Positions 1 through 4,984 of a stretch of DNA of 5,253 bases are shown piece by piece. Under the pieces are notes generated by a model. That model did not search any database. It saw nothing but the letters and a program-made list of their open reading frames with translations, and had not been told where the DNA came from. Made by a program: the position numbers and the translations under genes. Source of the DNA: Anaerolineae bacterium (GTDB taxonomy: Bacteria > Chloroflexota > Anaerolineae > Anaerolineales > UBA11858); contig RFKO01000282.1 of assembly GCA_003694235.1 (NCBI GenBank), positions 1 to 5,253 of the forward strand, given 5' to 3'. Each line of letters starts with the position of its first letter. Position 1 is the stretch's first letter.

Positions 1-398
1 GCCAGCCGCAAATAGCAACGTAATCCCTGGCGGGAGCGCTCCCCCAGTTGTTCGGCGATCTGCTTGTAGCGTCGGTAGATGATCAGCTGGCGCGCCAGCG
101 CCTCTCCGGGGTCTTCCTCCCCCTCCTCTCTCACCGGCGGGCGCGGCAGCAGCGCTTCGGATTTTACCTGCAACAGCTTGGCCGCGATCACCAGGAAGGC
201 GGAGACCTCTTCCGGGTCGCGTTGCGGCATGCTTTGAAGGTGCTCGAGGTACTGGTTGGTCACCTGGGCCAGCGCCAGGCGTGTGATGTCCAGCTCGGCC
301 TGCTCGATCAGTTGCAGCAGCAGGTCGAGCGGGCCCTCGTATACCGGCGTGACCACTTTGTAATCGGCGATCTGGCGCGTGGCGAACTCGAATCTCAT
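1..398 (-). CDS. scpA: Segregation and condensation protein A (ScpA), N-terminal part, cut by window edge
   Basis: ScpA is the kleisin subunit of the SMC-ScpA-ScpB condensin, which acts on the nucleoid in chromosome organisation and segregation. The first 132 codons are present and the rest lies left of the window. The family signature EGPLDLLL is at residues 21-28. It is followed by an acidic helix and by the second conserved block, EEVSAFLVIAAKLLQVKSE, at about 63-81, ending in ALLPR. An acidic linker (EEGEEDPGE, about 91-99) and a basic amphipathic helix (LARQLIIYRRYKQIAEQL) follow, as usual for the kleisin N-terminal domain that contacts the SMC neck. ATG at 398 puts about 20 residues before EGPLD, normal for the family. 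An in-frame ATG at 419-417 would add seven residues (MSGIIPP). Neither start has a Shine-Dalgarno sequence. ScpA identity is seen clearly; the missing C-terminus cannot be judged. Confidence 0.93.
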   Translation of the reverse strand, partial: MRFEFATRQIADYKVVTPVYEGPLDLLLQLIEQAELDITRLALAQVTNQYLEHLQSMPQRDPEEVSAFLVIAAKLLQVKSEALLPRPPVREEGEEDPGEALARQLIIYRRYKQIAEQLGERSRQGLRCYLRL

Positions 399-405
399 AG
401 GCGGG

Positions 406-433
406 ATTATACCTGACATTTGAGGGCTGTCAT
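406..433 (-). promoter_or_regulatory. Putative sigma-70-type promoter of scpA, leaderless configuration
   Basis: On the minus strand a perfect TATAAT lies at 411-406, preceded after 16 bp by ATGACA (433-428; five of six matches to TTGACA). Transcription would be expected to begin about seven bases past the -10 box, at 399-398, which is the A of the scpA ATG or the base before it. That predicts a leaderless mRNA, consistent with the absence of a Shine-Dalgarno sequence. The promoter is inferred from consensus match only. Confidence 0.5.
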
Positions 434-441
434 GCTATACT
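413..441 (+). promoter_or_regulatory. Putative extended -10 sigma-70-type promoter of the osmC-trxA pair
   Basis: CTGACA (413-418, five of six matches to TTGACA) is followed after 17 bp by TATACT (436-441, five of six matches to TATAAT). A TG dinucleotide at 433-434 gives the extended -10 form TGnTATACT. The predicted start is near 448, so the transcript would open directly into the heptamer repeat that precedes the OsmC-family gene. It occupies almost the same DNA as the opposing scpA promoter, so polymerase binding at the two should be mutually exclusive. Inferred from consensus and spacing. Confidence 0.6.
414..432. repeat. Inverted repeat TGACA-N9-TGTCA between the divergent genes
   Basis: TGACA at 414-418 and TGTCA at 428-432 are perfect 5-bp inverted arms around a 9-bp centre. 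Each arm is also the core of the -35 box of one of the two opposing promoters. It may be an operator for a dimeric regulator, or simply a by-product of two similar -35 boxes facing each other. Arms of only 5 bp are weak evidence on their own. Confidence 0.4.
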
Positions 442-451
442 GGGGTTGAAA

Positions 452-479
452 AGTGAAGAGTGAAGAGTGAAGAGTGAAA
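452..479 (+). repeat. Heptamer tandem repeat (AGTGAAG)3-AGTGAAA in the osmC leader
   Basis: There are three exact copies of AGTGAAG (452-458, 459-465, 466-472) and a fourth with one change, AGTGAAA (473-479). A degenerate fifth unit at 480-486 (AGTTATG) contains the ATG of the OsmC-family gene. The array begins about 4 bp after the predicted transcription start, so it forms nearly the whole 5' leader. No AGGAGG-type site is present; the purine-rich repeat (for example GAAGAG at 469-474, 9 bp before the ATG) is the only candidate for ribosome entry. Because 7 is not a multiple of 3, every unit shifts the frame, so the array cannot be a coding extension. Confidence 0.9.
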
Positions 480-483
480 AGTT

Positions 484-930
484 ATGAGCGGCAGTACAAA
501 AGAAGTTGTGGTCACGTATCTGGGTGAGGGGCAGTTCGAGGGTAAGAATCTGACCGGTGGGCGCGTCTTGATGGACGGCTCGGGTGAGGCCGGCCTCTCG
601 CCGATGGAACTCCTGCTGGCCAGCGTGGCCGGTTGCAGCGGCGTGGACGTGGCCTCCATTCTGCGCAAAAAGCGCCAGCCGTTGGATGGGTTCGATGTGC
701 ATGTGCGCGGCGAACGCGCCCCCGATCACCCGCGCGTGTATACGCATATAGAGGTGTTCTATGAGTTGCGCGGCGAGGGGTTGGACCCGAAAGCGGTGGA
801 ACAGGCGTTGACGCTCTCGAAAACCAAATATTGTTCGGTCAGCGCCATGCTGGGAACGACAACCAAAATGACCTGGCGCTATCGTATTTTGCCGCAGGAT
901 ATTCGCGGCGAGATCAACATAGAAACTTAA
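484..930 (+). CDS. OsmC/Ohr-family peroxide-resistance protein
   Basis: This 148-residue cytosolic protein belongs to the OsmC/Ohr superfamily, whose characterised members reduce organic hydroperoxides with a pair of cysteines. The two cysteines are visible: C51 in VAGCSGVDV and C117 in KYCSVSAML. They are 66 residues apart, the same spacing as C59 and C125 in E. coli OsmC as I recall it. The block LSPMELLLASVAGC (38-51), with its conserved glutamate E42, and the KKRQ after the first cysteine helix resemble the less-studied YhfA-like branch more than classical Ohr. Length is typical and no signal peptide is seen. The ATG at 484 is the first usable start after the repeat. A thioredoxin gene follows after 16 bp, suggesting a source of reducing power, although Ohr/OsmC enzymes elsewhere use lipoylated proteins. 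Family assignment is strong; exact substrate and branch are inferred. Confidence 0.9.
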   Translation: MSGSTKEVVVTYLGEGQFEGKNLTGGRVLMDGSGEAGLSPMELLLASVAGCSGVDVASILRKKRQPLDGFDVHVRGERAPDHPRVYTHIEVFYELRGEGLDPKAVEQALTLSKTKYCSVSAMLGTTTKMTWRYRILPQDIRGEINIET

Positions 931-946
931 GATCAGGAGAAAAGCA

Positions 947-1303
947 ATGATTGAAGAACCGATTCATGTGACCGATGCTGCCTTCGAGAAGACGGTGCTG
1001 CAAAACCCGCTGCCGGTGGTGGTGGATTTCTGGGCGCCGTGGTGCGGCCCCTGCCGAATGGTGGCCCCGATTCTGGATAAGCTGGCGAAAGAGTACGCCG
1101 GAAAGGTGGTGATTGCCAAAGTCAACACCGATGAAAATCCTGAGTGGGCGCAGAAGTACGGCGTGCAGGGTATCCCCACCATGCTGTTTGTGTACAATGG
1201 CAAGGTGGTACATCAGCAGGTCGGCGCGCTGCCAGAACCGATGCTGCGCAATATCTTTGAGCAGTTCCTGAGCGTGGTGGGAGAGCAGCAGAGCGGGGGC
1301 TGA
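947..1303 (+). CDS. trxA: Thioredoxin
   Basis: This 118-residue thioredoxin is a cytosolic disulfide reductase. The active site WCGPC occupies residues 32-36 within VVVDFWAPWCGPCRMVAP. The buried aspartate D27 and the cis-proline P77 (GIPTML) are present, as is the glycine near the end of the fold (QVGALPE, 91-97). The start is fixed by AGGAG at 935-939, 7 bp before the ATG. A short hydrophilic tail (GEQQSGG) extends beyond the last helix. It follows the OsmC-family gene with only 16 bp between them and is closed off by a strong terminator, so the two probably form a small redox operon. Thioredoxin could recycle the OsmC-family enzyme or serve the whole cell; sequence alone cannot separate these. 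The family call is essentially certain. Confidence 0.97.
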   Translation: MIEEPIHVTDAAFEKTVLQNPLPVVVDFWAPWCGPCRMVAPILDKLAKEYAGKVVIAKVNTDENPEWAQKYGVQGIPTMLFVYNGKVVHQQVGALPEPMLRNIFEQFLSVVGEQQSGG

Positions 1304-1357
1304 GCGGTCTCCGGCTTTCTATTGTCGCCGCTGGCTTCCCACCCGCGAGAGGTGAGC

Positions 1358-1393
1358 AAAAAGTTCAACTTCTGAGTGAAGTTGAACTTTTTT
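1358..1393 (+). terminator. Rho-independent terminator after trxA
   Basis: A perfect 15-bp stem, AAAAAGTTCAACTTC (1358-1372) with GAAGTTGAACTTTTT (1378-1392), closes a 5-base loop (TGAGT) and ends in six T residues (1388-1393). It lies 54 bp past the trxA stop. The A run on the left arm means the structure could also terminate leftward transcription, but no leftward gene ends here. It separates the redox pair from the next operon. Confidence 0.9.
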
Positions 1394-1434
1394 GTAAGTG
1401 CGGATGGTTTGCCTTTCCTGGAGCGAGAGAGTGA

Positions 1435-1443
1435 TGGTAAGAT
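1435..1443 (+). promoter_or_regulatory. Weak candidate extended -10 element for the amidohydrolase-rtcA-antiporter operon
   Basis: TGGTAAGAT (1435-1443) fits TGnTAnnAT, with four of six -10 matches plus the TG extension. There is no good -35 box at 16-18 bp (TTCCTG at 1415-1420 is poor). Position supports it: it sits between the trxA terminator and the next gene, where an operon promoter is needed. The predicted start would leave only a very short leader before AGGAGG at 1453-1458. Confidence 0.25.
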
Positions 1444-1463
1444 GGGGTTGAGAGGAGGAAGCC

Positions 1464-2252
1464 ATGAAGTTGACCCTTGCCCTGGCACAGATGTCTTTCG
1501 CCTTTGGCGATGTGGAGGCCAACTTCGCCCGCGCGGCGGAGTGGATTGCCGAGGCGGCCGCGCGCGGCGCTGACCTGGTGTTGCTGCCCGAACTGTGGGC
1601 CAGCGGCTATGACCTGCCCAACTGGCCGCGCTATGCCGCCGCGCTGGATGACGAAGAGGGGGCGTTTGGTCGGGTGGCCGCGCTGGCGCGGCAGCATGGC
1701 ATCGCGGTGGGCGGCTCGTTGCTTGAGGCTCGTCACGGAAAGGCGTACAACACCTTCGCTTTGTTTGGCCCGCAGGGCGAGCGCTGGGGTGTGTACCGCA
1801 AAGTGCATCTCTTCTGCCTGCTGGAGGAGGAAAAATGGTTGGCGGCCGGCGATGAGCTTGTGTTGGCGGAGACACCCTGGGGCGCGGTGGGGATGGCGAT
1901 CTGTTACGATTTGCGCTTCCCCGAGCTGTGCCGCCATTATGCCGTGGCCAGCGCGCGCCTGATACTCATCCCCGCCGAATGGCCTGCCACGCGTGTGGCG
2001 CACTGGTCGGCCTTGCTGAAGGGGCGCGCTATCGAGAACCAGTGCTACGTCGCCGGTGTGAACAAAGTCGGTGAGAGCCAGAGCGTCCGACTGGGCGGAC
2101 ACAGCGCGGTGGTGGATCCCTGGGGAGAGACCCTGGTCGAGGGCGACTTCGAAGAGGCGCTGCTCACCGTCGAGATAGACCTGCGCGAGGCCGAAAAAGC
2201 GCGTCGCTTTATCCCCGTCTTCCGCGACCGCCGCCCGGAACTCTATGGATAG
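1464..2252 (+). CDS. Nitrilase-superfamily carbon-nitrogen hydrolase (omega-amidase-like)
   Basis: This 262-residue protein belongs to the carbon-nitrogen hydrolase superfamily, cytosolic enzymes that cleave amide or nitrile C-N bonds through a Glu-Lys-Cys triad. All three residues are visible: E43 in LLPELW, K113 in YRKVHLF and C147 in AICYDLRFPEL. The DLRFPE that follows the cysteine and the HLF after the lysine, with nearby glutamates (E121-E123), are most like the Nit2/YafV omega-amidase group. Those enzymes hydrolyse 2-oxoglutaramate or 2-oxosuccinamate, but many relatives in this group have unknown substrates. Length is typical and no signal peptide is seen. The start is supported by AGGAGG at 1453-1458, 5 bp before the ATG. 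It opens the rightward gene cluster, with rtcA starting 23 bp after its stop. Superfamily and triad are certain; the substrate is inferred. Confidence 0.92.
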   Translation: MKLTLALAQMSFAFGDVEANFARAAEWIAEAAARGADLVLLPELWASGYDLPNWPRYAAALDDEEGAFGRVAALARQHGIAVGGSLLEARHGKAYNTFALFGPQGERWGVYRKVHLFCLLEEEKWLAAGDELVLAETPWGAVGMAICYDLRFPELCRHYAVASARLILIPAEWPATRVAHWSALLKGRAIENQCYVAGVNKVGESQSVRLGGHSAVVDPWGETLVEGDFEEALLTVEIDLREAEKARRFIPVFRDRRPELYG

Positions 2253-2275
2253 CGCCAGGCGATTGAACGACTTCC

Positions 2276-3316
2276 ATGGATTGGATAGCGATTGACGGTT
2301 CGCAAGGCGAGGGCGGGGGACAGATTTTGCGCTCGGCGCTCACGCTTTCGCTGCTGACCGGCCGGCCGGTGCATCTGTTCAACATCCGCGCCCGGCGCTC
2401 GAAGCCGGGGTTGCGCCCGCAACACCTGGCCGCGGTGCGCGCTGCCAGGCGCATCAGCAATGCGAGGGTGGAGGGGGATGAAATCGGCTCGCGGGAGTTG
2501 CGTTTTCGGCCGGGAGCGGTTCAGCCGGGGCGTTATCATTTTGATATCGGCACCGCCGGCTCGACTTCGCTGGTGCTGCAAACCGTTTTTCTGCCGCTGA
2601 CACGGGCCGGGAAGCGGTCGCAGGTCACGATAATCGGTGGAACGCATGTGCCCAAAAGCCCGTGCTTTCATTTTCTGGCCTGGAACTGGCTGACGGTGTT
2701 GCACACGCTGGGCTTTGATGCCATCATCGAGATGGACAGAGCAGGCTTTTTCCCGCGCGGCGGCGGTCAGATCCGTGCTACAATCTCCCCCTCAAAGCAC
2801 ATTGCGCCGCTTGTGTGGTTGTCGCGTGGACGCTTGTTGCAGGTGCGCGGTCTTTCTGCGGCGGCCAATCTGCCGGAACATGTTGCCCGCCGGCAGCGAC
2901 AGCGCGCTGTGGCGCGGTTAGGCGCTCGCTACCCATTAAACGATATTCGCAAGGCTGCCTTGCCGGCGATGGGCAAAGGCTCGGTGATGCTGTTGCTGGC
3001 CGAGTGCGAGCACGGGCGCGGCTGCCATTTCGCGCTGGGCGCGCCGGGCAAACCGGCGGAGGTGGTGGCGGATGAGGCCACCGAGGCCATGACCGAATTT
3101 CTGGAATCAGATGGTTGTGTGGATCGCTTTCTGGCCGATCAGTTGTTGCTGCCGTTGGCGTTGGCGGAGGGTGAATCTCGCTTTCGCACGGAGCGGGTGA
3201 CGCGGCATCTGCTCACCAACGCCGCGGTGCTGAACGCTTTCGGGCTGGCCCAGGTGGATATTCGCGGTGAGTTGGGCGCGCCGGCTGAAGTACGGGTACA
3301 GCCACAAACTTTGTAA
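2276..3316 (+). CDS. rtcA: RNA 3'-terminal phosphate cyclase
   Basis: RtcA uses ATP to convert an RNA 3'-phosphate to a 2',3'-cyclic phosphate through a covalent enzyme-His-AMP intermediate. The 346-residue length suits the family (E. coli 338). Visible family blocks are IDGSQGEGGGQILRSAL near the N-terminus (E12-G15 region), RARRSKPGLRPQHL (38-51), DIGTAGSTSLVLQT (90-103), FFPRGGGQI (158-166), and LADQLLLPLALA (286-297). TRHLLTN (309-315) contains H311, matching the adenylated H309 of E. coli. The insert domain lies around 185-280. A TGA in this frame at 2264-2266 forces the start to lie after it, so ATG 2276 is secure although no Shine-Dalgarno sequence is visible; translation may depend on coupling to the amidohydrolase gene that ends 23 bp upstream. 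No rtcB ligase or RtcR-type regulator is in the window. RtcA is favoured over the eukaryotic Rcl1 branch because the catalytic histidine is kept. Confidence 0.95.
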   Translation: MDWIAIDGSQGEGGGQILRSALTLSLLTGRPVHLFNIRARRSKPGLRPQHLAAVRAARRISNARVEGDEIGSRELRFRPGAVQPGRYHFDIGTAGSTSLVLQTVFLPLTRAGKRSQVTIIGGTHVPKSPCFHFLAWNWLTVLHTLGFDAIIEMDRAGFFPRGGGQIRATISPSKHIAPLVWLSRGRLLQVRGLSAAANLPEHVARRQRQRAVARLGARYPLNDIRKAALPAMGKGSVMLLLAECEHGRGCHFALGAPGKPAEVVADEATEAMTEFLESDGCVDRFLADQLLLPLALAEGESRFRTERVTRHLLTNAAVLNAFGLAQVDIRGELGAPAEVRVQPQTL

Positions 3317-3323
3317 GGAGGTG
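3316..3323 (+). promoter_or_regulatory. Strong ribosome binding site overlapping the rtcA stop, selecting a TTG start
   Basis: AGGAGGTG (3316-3323) matches the 16S anti-Shine-Dalgarno sequence at eight positions and shares its first base with the rtcA TAA (3314-3316). It lies 5 bp before TTG at 3329 (7 bp from AGGAGG). No ATG in the antiporter frame occurs until codon 98, inside a membrane segment, so this site decides the TTG start and suggests translational coupling with rtcA. Confidence 0.85.
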
Positions 3324-3328
3324 AGAGG

Positions 3329-4600
3329 TTGCGTTTTCCTCCCGGAATTCCTTTTCTTTCCCCGGCGGCTGCCGGTGGTGCAGATACTGCCACTTTCCTG
3401 GCCCTGGCGTTGGCGCTGGCGCTCGTCATCGCGCTTGCCAAACTGGGGGGCTACCTCAGTGTGCGGTTGCGGCAACCGGCGGTGCTGGGTGAATTGCTTG
3501 CCGGTCTGATTCTCGGCCCTTCGGTGCTGTACTTTCTGCAATGGGCGCCGTTTGCCCCTTATGGGGAATTGTTGCAGGTGGAAATTCAGCACTTTGCCGA
3601 GATTGGGGTGCTGTTGTTGATGTTTATCGCCGGTCTGGAACTACATCTTTCCGACCTGGTGAAATCGGGCAAGGTGGCGGCTTTCGCCGGCGTGATCGGC
3701 ATTTTGTTGCCCATGTTGCTGGGAGCCGGCACGATGGCGCTTTTCGGCTACCCGATGTACAAGGCGATCTTCGTGGGGTTGATCCTTTCCGCCACCAGCG
3801 TGAGCATCTCAGCCCAGACATTGATGGAGTTGGGGCGGCTGCGCAGCCGTGTCGGGTTGGGTCTGCTGGGCTCGGCTGTGCTCGATGATGTGATGGTTAT
3901 TTTGGGGATCTCCATTTTCTTTGCCGTGTTCGAGTCGGGCGGCGGCAATCTGGTGGATATCCTCGTTCTTGTGGGGCGCATGGCCGGTTTCCTGATCCTG
4001 GCGGTAGGGGTTGGGCTGGTCGTCCTGCCGCGCCTGGCCTCGCGAATTGAAAAACTGCCCATCAGCCGCGGCTTGCTGGCGTTTGTTTTCGTGGCCATTT
4101 TGCTCTATTCCTGGGCGGCGGAGGCCATCGGCCATATGGCGCCCATCACCGGCGCATTTGTAGCCGGGCTGGTGCTGGCGCGCTCTCCGCTCAAGCACAA
4201 GATCGAGGAGCAGGTCAGCGCGGCGGCTTACGGTTTGTTTGTGCCGGTGTTTTTCGTTTCGGTTGGGCTGGCGGCCGATGCCCGCCTGCTGGATAGCAGC
4301 ATTGTTTTGATCCTGGCCGTGCTGACCGTCGGCGCGGCGGTTGGCAAGGTGGCGGGCTGCGGACTGGGCGGTTACTGGGGCGGCCTGAACCGCCGTCAGG
4401 CGCTGCAACTGGGTATCGGCATGATGTCGCGCGGCGAGGTCGGGCTGATCATCGCCAACCAGGGGATCAGCAGCGGCATTATCGCGCCGCAGATGTTCGC
4501 CGTCGTGGTCGGCATTGTGATTTTGACCACGCTGGCGACGCCGGTGTTCCTGCGTCTCTCGTTCCGCGAGGAGGCGCAAGCTGAGGTAACCGCCACCTGA
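3329..4600 (+). CDS. CPA2-family cation/proton antiporter (Na+/H+ exchanger domain), TTG start
   Basis: This 423-residue inner-membrane protein has about 12 or 13 hydrophobic segments filling nearly its whole length. It fits the sodium/hydrogen exchanger domain (PF00999) in the CPA2/Kef-NapA branch. The N-terminal family signature RQPAVLGELLAGLILGPSVL is at 48-67, and LLLMFIAGLEL at 95-105. The paired aspartates D186-D187 in SAVLDDVMVIL correspond to the ion-binding Asp-Asp of NapA-type antiporters, which are typically electrogenic. K340 (AVGKVAG) is a candidate for their partner lysine, but needs an alignment. FVPVFFVSVGL (304-314) and SRGEVGLIIANQG (367-379) are further conserved blocks. 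Unlike KefB/KefC there is no C-terminal TrkA-N/RCK domain; the protein ends about 15 residues after the last membrane segment. The PII-like gene that follows 25 bp later could supply regulation in trans. Exchanged cation (Na+ or K+) is unknown. Confidence 0.92.
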   Translation: MRFPPGIPFLSPAAAGGADTATFLALALALALVIALAKLGGYLSVRLRQPAVLGELLAGLILGPSVLYFLQWAPFAPYGELLQVEIQHFAEIGVLLLMFIAGLELHLSDLVKSGKVAAFAGVIGILLPMLLGAGTMALFGYPMYKAIFVGLILSATSVSISAQTLMELGRLRSRVGLGLLGSAVLDDVMVILGISIFFAVFESGGGNLVDILVLVGRMAGFLILAVGVGLVVLPRLASRIEKLPISRGLLAFVFVAILLYSWAAEAIGHMAPITGAFVAGLVLARSPLKHKIEEQVSAAAYGLFVPVFFVSVGLAADARLLDSSIVLILAVLTVGAAVGKVAGCGLGGYWGGLNRRQALQLGIGMMSRGEVGLIIANQGISSGIIAPQMFAVVVGIVILTTLATPVFLRLSFREEAQAEVTAT

Positions 4601-4611
4601 GCGTTGATGCG

Positions 4612-4617
4612 AGGAGG
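4612..4617 (+). promoter_or_regulatory. Ribosome binding site selecting ATG 4626 for the PII-like gene
   Basis: AGGAGG at 4612-4617 lies 8 bp before ATG 4626 but only 2 bp before the in-frame TTG at 4620, which is too close. ATG 4626 is therefore preferred, giving a protein that begins MNYMVILVV, the expected first strand of the PII fold. Confidence 0.8.
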
Positions 4618-4625
4618 ATTTGGCA

Positions 4626-4979
4626 ATGAATTACATGGTGATACTGGTTGTGGATGATCCGGATCGTTGTGACAGCGTACTCGATGCCTGGGACGCGGCG
4701 GGCGCGCGCGGGGTGACCATCCTGGAGAGCACCGGTCTGGCGCGCATGAAGCGGGCTGCTCAACGCGATGATATGCCGCTCATCCCTTCTATGGCGCGCT
4801 TGCTGAGCGTGCGGGAGGAGCGTCATCGCACCCTGTTCAGCGTGGTGCAGGGCGAGGAGATGGTGGAGAAGTTGAGCGCCGCGGCTCAAGCCGTGCTCGG
4901 TGATTTGAGTCAGCCGCACACCGGTTTTCTCTTTGCTGTGCCGGTCTCTCACGTTGTGGGGCTGAGCGCGGAGGACTGA
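4626..4979 (+). CDS. PII-like signalling protein (GlnB/CutA-type fold)
   Basis: This 117-residue cytosolic protein has the length and strand-helix order of the PII superfamily. YMVILVVDD (3-11) is strand 1, the helix CDSVLDAWDAAG (15-26) follows, and GVTILESTGLARMKR (29-43) matches the PII region G-(M/V)-T-x-x-E-x-x-G-x-x-R that leads into the T-loop. Residues about 44-66 are the T-loop equivalent, RTLFSVV (68-74) is strand 3, EEMVEKLSAAAQAVLG (77-92) helix 2, and HTGFLFAVPVSHVVGL (98-113) strand 4. It lacks the Y51 uridylylation context of GlnB and the C-terminal RTGE motif of canonical PII, so it is unlikely to respond to GlnD. Its ligand is unknown. It sits directly behind an antiporter and 5 bp before a membrane-protein gene, suggesting a role in controlling transport rather than nitrogen assimilation. 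Fold call from motif pattern; function inferred. Confidence 0.75.
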   Translation: MNYMVILVVDDPDRCDSVLDAWDAAGARGVTILESTGLARMKRAAQRDDMPLIPSMARLLSVREERHRTLFSVVQGEEMVEKLSAAAQAVLGDLSQPHTGFLFAVPVSHVVGLSAED

Positions 4980-4984
4980 TACGG

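Noticed and set aside
48..416. Plus-strand open frame of 122 codons opposite scpA
   Set aside because: It is the antisense shadow of scpA, whose minus-strand frame carries clear kleisin motifs. The plus-strand product is Arg/Gln-rich with no domain pattern.
452..479. Heptamer array considered as a CRISPR or an attachment site
   Set aside because: The units are contiguous 7-mers with no spacers and no cas, integrase or transposase gene nearby.
1375..1381. Single AGTGAAG inside the trxA terminator, matching the osmC leader repeat unit
   Set aside because: One isolated 7-mer is explained by the loop and right arm of the terminator stem, and by chance. It is not tandem and does not support a link between the two sites.
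1213..2102. Long minus-strand open frames (220 and 245 codons) over the trxA end and the amidohydrolase gene
   Set aside because: They run through the terminator and oppose a gene with an intact Glu-Lys-Cys triad. Their products are Pro/Arg/Ser- or His/Gln-rich, as expected from antisense GC-rich DNA.
3384..3425. GCG/CTG-rich low-complexity run near the antiporter start
   Set aside because: It encodes the Ala/Leu-rich first membrane helix and is explained by codon bias; the repeat is imperfect.
3809..4579. Minus-strand open frame of 256 codons opposite the antiporter
   Set aside because: Its product is rich in Gln, Arg, His and Asn, the mirror of hydrophobic codons on the other strand, with no recognisable motif. 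The plus-strand frame is a clear antiporter.
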